Below, piece by piece: positions 57,886-64,000 of a stretch of DNA of 64,000 nt. The translations under genes and the position numbers were made by a program. Every line of letters begins with the position of its first letter. Position 1 is the stretch's first letter. The notes below the pieces were generated by a model. It was not told the DNA's origin and ran no database searches. It was given only the letters and a program-made list of their open reading frames with translations. The DNA is from an uncultured Burkholderiales bacterium (GTDB lineage: Bacteria; Pseudomonadota; Gammaproteobacteria; Burkholderiales; Burkholderiaceae_C): positions 17,320 to 81,319 of the forward strand of contig CAIRBP010000034.1 of assembly GCA_903876885.1 (NCBI GenBank), read 5' to 3'.

Positions 57886-58635
57886 ATGGAAACGTCGCTC
57901 TTAACTTTTTTGCTAAACGCTGGTTTTGCCATAACCCTAATGGTAATGGAACGGTTATGGCCTAACCACCCATACCAGCGTGATGTATCTTGGACTTTAA
58001 GGGCTGCCTTATTGGCAAGTGTTGGTATCGTATTAACGTTGATGCTAGGTAGCGTAGTTGAGGGCAATATAGAATTTATAAGGTTACATACTGATATTTT
58101 ATTTCGTTCAAATTTTTTGACTCATAACTTCAACGTTTGCATTCAAGGTTTGATAGGTTACTACTGTGTGACCTTCTTTGTTTACTGGTGGCACCGCTTG
58201 CGCCATTACAGCGATCATTACTGGAGGATTTTTCACCAAGTCCACCACAGCACCTACAGGCTAGAGACTTTAACTGCCTTTTACGCACACCCTACTGACT
58301 TCTTCTCGAATGCATTGATAGTAAATATTGTTGCCTATGTTTTACTGGGATATAACTTAGAGGCAGCGCTTTGGACATCATTTTGGGTTGGTATATTCGA
58401 GCTTTGGGAGCACACTAATATTAAAACACCTAGATGGCTTGGTTACTTTGTTGTGCGACCTGAGATGCACCGAGTTCACCATGAGCGCGACCGGCATAGT
58501 AACAATTACGGTATACCAATTTGGGACATGATATTTAGAACGTATGAAAATTCTTTAAGATCAGTAGATTGTGGATTTGATATAAAAAATGAGAAAAAAC
58601 TTCTCTCAATGCTTCTCTTTAAAAGAGTTGTATAA
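57886..58635 (+). CDS. Integral membrane fatty-acid hydroxylase / sterol desaturase family protein
   Basis: The 249-residue membrane protein has hydrophobic helices and the three His motifs of the di-iron hydroxylase family: HRLRH (His103, 107), HQVHH (117, 120, 121) and HRVHH (195, 198, 199). Family members hydroxylate or desaturate fatty acids, sterols or aromatic lipids using O2. It has no partner reductase here. It is downstream of OGT-like no. 3 by 33 bases and convergent with the TPR-GT9 gene no. 2. A lipid-tail modification in the same system is a speculation. Confidence 0.87.
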   Translation: METSLLTFLLNAGFAITLMVMERLWPNHPYQRDVSWTLRAALLASVGIVLTLMLGSVVEGNIEFIRLHTDILFRSNFLTHNFNVCIQGLIGYYCVTFFVYWWHRLRHYSDHYWRIFHQVHHSTYRLETLTAFYAHPTDFFSNALIVNIVAYVLLGYNLEAALWTSFWVGIFELWEHTNIKTPRWLGYFVVRPEMHRVHHERDRHSNNYGIPIWDMIFRTYENSLRSVDCGFDIKNEKKLLSMLLFKRVV

Positions 58636-58666
58636 TTAATTTTTAATTATCACTGAAACACTTGAT

Positions 58667-60724
58667 TCAAGATTTTTCGGCAATCAATTGCATAACAATT
58701 TCTCGCAAAACTTCAAAAACCGGTTGCCAATCCCCCCTGTTTTGTTGCCTGATTAGCTTTACACGGTGATAGCAAGTTGCGTCTTCAAAACCCTCACCCC
58801 AGCGCCAGTCAGAGGTGTAAGGTAGTAACACCAGTGTCTCTTTGCCTAGGGCGCCACTTAAATGAACAGTTGTGTTATCAGCAGATATGACCAAATCACA
58901 GGCCTTAATCAGACTGGCTAAAGCGTCCAAATCTTGCATCGCATCTAAATTTGGGGCCTGTTGGACTACGCCGACTTTACTTGACACCTGAATCAACTCA
59001 GACTGTACATCCCCATATTGAAGGTTAACTAAACGAATTCTCGGCATATTCAATGATTGAACCAAATCAGCAAGATTAAGACTTCTAGGGGCTCCAGTTT
59101 TAGGATTTTTACTACGCCAAGAAATTCCTATCAATAACTCCTCAGGACCGCTCAGTAAAGATTTAAAGCTAGCAGCACGGTCCTCGTCAGAGAGTAGGTA
59201 AGCGGCTACTGGGTTAGGTTTGGGCGTGAGAGTATTGCCCTTTACGGCTTCACTCATTTGATTTAATTGCATCACTGCCAAAGGCAAACTACCCATAGGC
59301 ATGTGAGCATCGTAGGAGGAATCATCCACTAAAAATTCTCTTGCCACGAATTGAAGTTCAGGTATTGATCTCTTGAATAAATTAATAAGTCTGCTATCGA
59401 CTCTGCAAATGATGCTTTTTCTTACAAAATTATGAGCGCTGATTAGTTTAGAAAACTCAATCAACCAAGGCAGAAAGAAAATCTCGTCACCAACTCCTTG
59501 CTCATTCCAAATAAAAATTTTCTGAGTATCAGATTCCTTTGTCCAAAGCGGTTTGGATGTTTTTAAGTATTTCCCTAAAAAATCATCAGAAAGCCAGCGC
59601 CACTCATACATTTGCCATCCAATACTGAAGGCTTGAAGTTTCAAATGCAAAAGGGATAAATTAAAGTGCGCATTTGCAAAGTCAGGCCTTAATGCTATGG
59701 CTTTTTGGAAATCGAATTTAGCGGAGTCAAAATTCTTTAGCTGCTCAAAAACAGAAGCTCTATTGAAAAAGGCCTCAACCATTTCTGGATTTTTTAATAT
59801 TGCGAGATCGTAATCCAGCTTCGCTGCGTCGAAAAATTCCAGAGTTTGATAGAGAGAACCACGGTTGTAAAAAGCCTCTGCTAGGTTGGGATCAAGCTCC
59901 AAAGCCTTTGTAAAACTTTGTAAAGCCTCGTCATATTTACCTAGCGCCTGAAGCAAGTTACCCCTATTGTTAAAGGCCAGAGCAAACTGCGGGTCAAGGT
60001 CTATACACGTGTTGTACTTTTCAAGCGCTTTGTCTAATTTGTGGTTACCCTGTAATGCAACTCCCCAGTTAAAGAAGGCTTGAACAAAGCCTGGGTTAAG
60101 TTGAGTTGCTAGCTCATAATCTATGCAGGCTAGCTCAAACCCCTGGGGCAAAACACCTGTCTCATAAAGAGCCTGAAGCGTAAGTCCCCTATTGTTATGA
60201 GCACTCGCAAAACTAGGATTTAATAATAGTGCACGGTTGTAGCACTCTAGTGCTTTCTGACGTTGGTCCGTATCTGGTGCTGCGCTTGTCACAACACCTA
60301 AGTTGAAATAAGCGTCATAAAACTGCGGATTTAACTCTAAAGACTTTGTATAAGCAAAAATTGCCTGATCAAAGCGATTAAGTGACTGGTAGACATTTCC
60401 AAGATTACTTTGACAGACACTGTGGTCTGGGTGAATTTTTATGGCCTGCTCAATTAGAGCTAGCGCTTGAATAGGCTCTCCTTGCTGATAGTGAACTACG
60501 CCAAGGTAATGCAGGGCATCAAAGTGATTTGGCTGAGAATTGAGGATCTCTTGGTAGATAGGTTTTGCAAGATCTAATTCATTTTTTACATGTAATCCTA
60601 TAGCTTGTTCAAGCAATAGTTGAGAGGAAGTATTTATCTGAGTTCCACTAAATTGAATGTGTTTTGGCACGATGCCCTTCTTGGGCTTAGTTTTTGAGAA
60701 GTTTCTGAATTTAGATCCTGACAT
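58667..60724 (-). CDS. TPR protein with GT9-like glycosyltransferase domain (no. 2)
   Basis: The 685-residue protein has about ten TPR units between residues 30 and 355, very regular with GNLLQALGKYDEALQSFTKALELDP-type repeats. A GT-B domain follows at 400-680. Its donor loop is WNEQGVGDEIFFLPWL, then ISWRSKNPKTGAPRSLN and the SADNTTVHLSGALGKETLVLLPYTSDWRWG signature shared with no. 1. The N-terminus is basic (FRNFSKTKPKKGIVPKH). It stands alone on the minus strand and converges with the hydroxylase gene; a divergent region separates it from the DUF1080 lipoprotein. Confidence 0.84.
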   Translation of the reverse strand: MSGSKFRNFSKTKPKKGIVPKHIQFSGTQINTSSQLLLEQAIGLHVKNELDLAKPIYQEILNSQPNHFDALHYLGVVHYQQGEPIQALALIEQAIKIHPDHSVCQSNLGNVYQSLNRFDQAIFAYTKSLELNPQFYDAYFNLGVVTSAAPDTDQRQKALECYNRALLLNPSFASAHNNRGLTLQALYETGVLPQGFELACIDYELATQLNPGFVQAFFNWGVALQGNHKLDKALEKYNTCIDLDPQFALAFNNRGNLLQALGKYDEALQSFTKALELDPNLAEAFYNRGSLYQTLEFFDAAKLDYDLAILKNPEMVEAFFNRASVFEQLKNFDSAKFDFQKAIALRPDFANAHFNLSLLHLKLQAFSIGWQMYEWRWLSDDFLGKYLKTSKPLWTKESDTQKIFIWNEQGVGDEIFFLPWLIEFSKLISAHNFVRKSIICRVDSRLINLFKRSIPELQFVAREFLVDDSSYDAHMPMGSLPLAVMQLNQMSEAVKGNTLTPKPNPVAAYLLSDEDRAASFKSLLSGPEELLIGISWRSKNPKTGAPRSLNLADLVQSLNMPRIRLVNLQYGDVQSELIQVSSKVGVVQQAPNLDAMQDLDALASLIKACDLVISADNTTVHLSGALGKETLVLLPYTSDWRWGEGFEDATCYHRVKLIRQQNRGDWQPVFEVLREIVMQLIAEKS

Positions 60725-60999
60725 CCCTAAATTCTATGTCCACACAGGCAATTAAGTAACAATCGCTACTTTTTTTTAACTCTTAGTAAATCCCCATCAA
60801 ATCGATTGACTCGATTATTTTCAAATTGTTTTGCCCAATTGGTCCGAATTGTCCCTACTTTCCCTAATACTTGTGTTCAAATTTTGAACTACAGTAATCA
60901 AAATCACTGTATTAGACCTATTAGATATTAAAAGCACACGAGGTAAACAGTAGTTCATTTCATTGCAACTCATAACAAACACAACCACATAGGCAACTC

Positions 61000-61599
61000 A
61001 TGAAACGAAATTTTTTCCTAAAACTTAGTACCCTAATACTTTTGACAAGTCTTTGGGGTTGTGCAGATATGGCTCCCCAACAAACCGCTCTAACGCCTTG
61101 GGAAAACTTGCTCGACGGTACAAATCTCAATAGTTGGACTTCAATTGGCAACGCAAATTGGCGTCTTTATGACGGTAATGTTCAAGCTGAGTTGGGCAAT
61201 GGATTCTTGGTTTCGAATAAGTCCTACCAAGACTTTCAAATACAAGCTGAGTTCTGGGTTGACGAAGAAGCTAATAGCGGTATCTTTATTCGGGTCAGCG
61301 ACCCTAAAACCATCACCGCAGTTAATGCATATGAAGTTAATATTTTCGATAAAAGGCCAGACCCCACTTATGGAACTGGCTCTATCGTGAACGTCGCCAA
61401 GGTTGAACCTATGCCAAAAGCTGGTGGACACTGGAATACTTTTGATATCACGGCTAAAGGCAATCATTACGTTGTTTATTTCAATGGAGTAAAAACAGTG
61501 GATGTGACCAACAATAATTTACTCAAAGCAGGTCCTATTGCCTTGCAATACGCTGGCGGTGTGGTTAAGTTCAAGAAACTGCAGATAAGGCCAATATGA
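61000..61599 (+). CDS. DUF1080 (3-keto-disaccharide hydrolase-like) lipoprotein
   Basis: The 199-residue protein has a lipoprotein signal with lipobox LWGC (Cys21), then a jelly-roll DUF1080 domain: LLDGTNLNSWTSIGNANWRL, then SGIFIRVSDPKTITAVNAYEVNIFD, and HWNTFDITAKGNHYVVYFNGVKTVDV. DUF1080 proteins include 3-keto-glycoside hydrolases and lectin-like sugar binders. It is probably outer-membrane anchored in the periplasm. It diverges from the TPR-GT9 gene, with the inverted repeat TACAGT / ACTGTA at 60890-60911 upstream. Confidence 0.85.
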   Translation: MKRNFFLKLSTLILLTSLWGCADMAPQQTALTPWENLLDGTNLNSWTSIGNANWRLYDGNVQAELGNGFLVSNKSYQDFQIQAEFWVDEEANSGIFIRVSDPKTITAVNAYEVNIFDKRPDPTYGTGSIVNVAKVEPMPKAGGHWNTFDITAKGNHYVVYFNGVKTVDVTNNNLLKAGPIALQYAGGVVKFKKLQIRPI

Positions 61600-61627
61600 T
61601 TTAATCATTCCCCACTTTAAATAACCG

Positions 61628-61655
61628 AGCCCTAACCATGTTAGGGCTTTTTTTA
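61628..61655 (+). terminator. Intrinsic terminator after the DUF1080 gene
   Basis: agccctaa-ccatg-ttagggct hairpin (8-bp stem) followed by TTTTTTTAT, 29 bases after the stop codon. Confidence 0.92.
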
Positions 61656-61811
61656 TGATGGAATGTTCTATCAAAGTTCTAATTAGACAAAATTTTGATT
61701 AAATTATAATTAATTAGTATTAATAAATTAAATACTTAGCCAATCCACTAGATAGTCCGTTACCCCTACAACAGATTAAGGGTTATCTCTGTGGCATGAT
61801 AGATATGTATT

Positions 61812-61844
61812 AACTTCAAGCCCTTTTGCAATCCGTTTGAAGTT
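61812..61844 (+). promoter_or_regulatory. Inverted repeat before the efflux operon
   Basis: AACTTCAA and TTGAAGTT are perfect 8-base arms separated by 17 bases, ending 19 bases before the efflux-gene ATG. It could be a repressor operator or a leader hairpin near the ribosome site. The region 61656-61863 is otherwise gene-free and AT-rich. Confidence 0.4.
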
Positions 61845-61863
61845 GTAGGAATTGATAGACAAA

Positions 61864-63462
61864 ATGATAATTAGAAACTTCACAAAAACAGCTTACAAAG
61901 ACGCTAACTCTCTGTGGGATACCCGGTGTCGGGTAAGCAAAGACTCCGCCTTTTTCTCGGTCCGCCCAACTCTGACTCCAACAAGACTTGGTCCATTAGC
62001 CCTTGCTTTGTTAATTAGCGGATGTGCGGTTGGTCCAGACTTTAAAAGTCCATCGGCTCCCCTAAACTCAGATCCAAGCTCTTATACCCAAGAAAAGCTG
62101 CCTAATCAACTCGACCCTGGCGTAGCGTCATCTAAAAAACAAGTCTTTGTACCGGGTGGGCAAATTTCAGCTCAATGGTGGGAGGTTTTCCACAATGAAG
62201 CTCTAAATCAACTGATAGTTAGATCTTTAAAAAACAATCCTAGTTTAAAGGCCGCTCAATCATCTCTTAAATCAGCAGCTGAGATTTATAACTATCAATT
62301 CGGGGGGCTAATGGTTCCCAGTGTCTCCGCTGGCATTAACGATCAAAGGGAACGTTTAAACCAGACTCAGGCATTGCAAGCTGGGGCTGCAAGCCAGCAA
62401 GGAGCTGTGCTTGGACTCCTAAACGCTTCTGTCAACGTCAGCTACACCTTTGATGTATTTGGAGCCAACCGAAGACAACTTGAGAGTCAAAAAGCAGCGA
62501 TTGAATATCAAGCATATCAACTGGAAGCGGCTTACCTCACTTTGACCGCAAACGTTGTCACGACTGCAATTCGTGAAGCATCCTTGAGAGAACAACTTAA
62601 AGCAACTCAGGATTTACTAAAGGCACAGAGCATGCAACTTCAAGTTGTTCAAAAACAATTTGAAGTTGGTGCGATCAGTCGCACCCCTCTACTCCAGCAA
62701 ATCAATATCGTTGCTCAAACCAAAGCAAGCATCCCTGCACTTGAGAAATCACTCTCGCAAACCCGCCATCAACTATCAGTCTACGCGGGGCTATTGCCAA
62801 GCCAATCTGTTGACGTACAGTTTGATTTGGACTCGCTGGACTTGCCATCTGAATTACCAATCTCTTTACCCTCTGAGTTAGTTCGTCAACGCCCAGACAT
62901 CCGAGCAAGCGAGGCGTTACTGCATCAAGCCAGCGCTCAAGTTGGAGTAGCAACAGCTAATCAATACCCACAGTTCACCATATCAGGTAATTACGGTTCT
63001 TCGGCTATAAAGCAAGGGGACTTGTTTACGGCACCTGCAGCCTTTTGGAATTTTACGAGTGGAATCACTGCACCCATCTTTAATGGTGGCGCGCTAAGCG
63101 CAAAGGTAAGAGCGTCCAAAGCCAATTATCTACAAGCCTCTGAAGAATACAGAGCTACGGTGCTAAACGCTTTTCAAAACGTAGCAGATACGCTCAGAGC
63201 ACTTGATGCAGATACACAAACCCTTAATGCTCAAGCTCAGGTTGAATCTATTTCAAAAGAAGCTTTAGAACTTAGCACTAAGCAATATCAGCTGGGCGCA
63301 ACCAGCTATTTGGTGCTGCTTGATGCGCAAAGGACATATCAACAAGCTTTGGTAAATTTGATTGCTGCCAAGGCAACTCGTTACGCTGACACAGCGGCCC
63401 TCTTTCAAGCCTTGGGAGGCGGCTGGTGGAACAAACCCAACAGCCAACTTGATCCGCCTTAA
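61864..63462 (+). CDS. RND efflux outer-membrane lipoprotein (NodT/OprM family)
   Basis: The 532-residue TolC-like channel has the family start GCAVGPDFKSPSAP after a lipobox (LISGC, Cys54), the WWEVFHNEALNQLI motif, two coiled-coil halves and FGANRRQLESQK. LRQRPDIRASEALL and QYQLGATSYLVLLDAQRTYQQA are also typical. It forms the exit duct of a tripartite pump with the adaptor that follows. The lipobox is 54 residues from the first plausible ATG (61864), an unusually long lead; a CTG or an unannotated start nearer the signal peptide is possible. No good ribosome site is seen at the ATG. Confidence 0.88.
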   Translation: MIIRNFTKTAYKDANSLWDTRCRVSKDSAFFSVRPTLTPTRLGPLALALLISGCAVGPDFKSPSAPLNSDPSSYTQEKLPNQLDPGVASSKKQVFVPGGQISAQWWEVFHNEALNQLIVRSLKNNPSLKAAQSSLKSAAEIYNYQFGGLMVPSVSAGINDQRERLNQTQALQAGAASQQGAVLGLLNASVNVSYTFDVFGANRRQLESQKAAIEYQAYQLEAAYLTLTANVVTTAIREASLREQLKATQDLLKAQSMQLQVVQKQFEVGAISRTPLLQQINIVAQTKASIPALEKSLSQTRHQLSVYAGLLPSQSVDVQFDLDSLDLPSELPISLPSELVRQRPDIRASEALLHQASAQVGVATANQYPQFTISGNYGSSAIKQGDLFTAPAAFWNFTSGITAPIFNGGALSAKVRASKANYLQASEEYRATVLNAFQNVADTLRALDADTQTLNAQAQVESISKEALELSTKQYQLGATSYLVLLDAQRTYQQALVNLIAAKATRYADTAALFQALGGGWWNKPNSQLDPP

Positions 63463-63556
63463 GCCCTGAACAAATTGGACGCTAAGGTCTAAATTTTGAG
63501 ATAAGTTTCACACCACATTTTTTTATTCATTCATTTATTTTGAGAGCTATATAAAC

Positions 63557-64000
63557 ATGACCAAACGCATGCTAATCATGCTAGGCGCAGTGCTTCTTTT
63601 GATCGTTGCCTTAGGCTTAGGATTCTTTCTTCACATTCAAAAGTTAATTGCTAGTGCGCCCAAACCAGGGCCCCAAACTGTCTCAACAATCAAAGCCGAA
63701 ATGCTAGATTGGCAGCCACAGATCACTGCAATTGCGTCGCTCTCACCGTCCAAAGGCGTTGACCTATCTAGCGAAATTGCGGGCCTGGTTCGCAGCGTCA
63801 ACTTTCACTCTGGTGATGATGTTCAAGCTGGGCAAGTACTGATACAACTCAACGCTGACGCAGACTCCGCTGCCTGGCGTTCTGCGAGTGCCGCAGCAGA
63901 GCTAGCAGAAGTTGTCCTTAAAAGAGATCAAGCCCAGCTCGCTGCACAAGCCGTATCCCAAGCACAAGTCGATAATGATTTAGCTGATCTCAAAAGCAAA
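63557..64000 (+). CDS. RND efflux periplasmic adaptor (HlyD/AcrA family), partial
   Basis: The gene starts at ATG 63557 and runs off the window end; 148 codons are visible with no stop. An N-terminal signal anchor (LIMLGAVLLLIVALGLGFFLHI) is followed by the biotinyl-lipoyl-like strand motif ASLSPSKGVDLSSEIAGLVRSVNFHSGDDVQAGQVLIQL and the start of the coiled coil. This is the membrane-fusion protein that links the inner-membrane RND pump to the NodT-type channel. It lies 94 bases after that gene in the same operon. Confidence 0.93.
   Translation, partial: MTKRMLIMLGAVLLLIVALGLGFFLHIQKLIASAPKPGPQTVSTIKAEMLDWQPQITAIASLSPSKGVDLSSEIAGLVRSVNFHSGDDVQAGQVLIQLNADADSAAWRSASAAAELAEVVLKRDQAQLAAQAVSQAQVDNDLADLKSK

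Noticed and set aside
44573..60724. Tandem repeats in the TPR genes as possible DNA repeats or CRISPR-like arrays
   Set aside because: The repetition is at protein level (34-residue TPR units) with variable DNA; there are no identical spaced DNA units.
60890..60911. LexA/SOS box
   Set aside because: The order is ACAGT...ACTGT, the inverse of the CTGT-N8-ACAG LexA site.

Overview
The window is a chromosomal segment of a betaproteobacterium of the order Burkholderiales. Evidence: the gene orders trxA-rho-rpmE2, hupB-tRNA-Val-ppiD, glmM-folP-ftsH-rlmE/yhbY and carAB-greA are typical of that order, and many housekeeping proteins read as Comamonadaceae-like. The DNA is AT-rich for that group (estimated by eye, not computed), which fits an aquatic, small-genome lineage; this placement is inference. 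There is no rRNA, CRISPR array, prophage or recognisable defence system. The only mobile DNA is a decayed IS30-type transposase at the left edge.

Layout. 0-1.6 kb: IS30 remnant, then modA without modBC. 1.6-11.1 kb (mostly minus strand): tRNA-His, ppiD, tRNA-Val, hupB, a tartrate/malate dehydrogenase, an EamA exporter, pgsA and dnaE with 4-base overlaps, and a DsbA-family oxidoreductase. 11.3-17.0 kb (plus): trxA, rho with a structured leader, rpmE2, a large membrane protein and a MATE exporter. 17.0-28.0 kb: the complete phosphate regulon (phoR, phoB, phoU, pstB, pstA, pstC, pstS), divergent from ppx, then sixA and ppk1. The pstS-ppx intergenic region holds a perfect 7-4-7 Pho box facing pstS and a second near-match facing ppx. 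28.0-30.9 kb: a short accessory island with an unrecognised protein, a ParB-like-fold protein and a glycine-zipper envelope protein. 30.9-43.3 kb: core genes glmM, folP, ftsH (TTG start), rlmE, yhbY, DUF4149, greA, carB, carA and a TerC-type membrane protein.

43.5-60.7 kb is the most unusual part. It contains a formyltransferase, three TPR proteins with complete GT41 (O-GlcNAc-transferase/SPINDLY-like) catalytic domains, two TPR proteins with GT9-like domains, a TPR protein fused to an ATP-grasp ligase, a second EamA exporter, a small membrane protein, an integral-membrane di-iron hydroxylase and a VanA-like Rieske oxygenase. Five of these form a tight minus-strand run (55440 to 48327). The likely reading is a multi-enzyme TPR-guided glycosylation system acting on proteins or a surface polymer. 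No target protein or nucleotide-sugar synthesis gene is visible in the window.

60.7-64.0 kb: a DUF1080 lipoprotein, then the start of an RND efflux operon (NodT-family outer-membrane lipoprotein and a periplasmic adaptor cut by the window end). Functional links: the Pst/Pho/Ppk/Ppx block governs phosphate uptake and polyphosphate turnover; rho-trxA-rpmE2, carAB-greA and ftsH-rlmE-yhbY are growth genes; the TPR-glycosyltransferase block looks like a surface or protein modification module inserted beside them.
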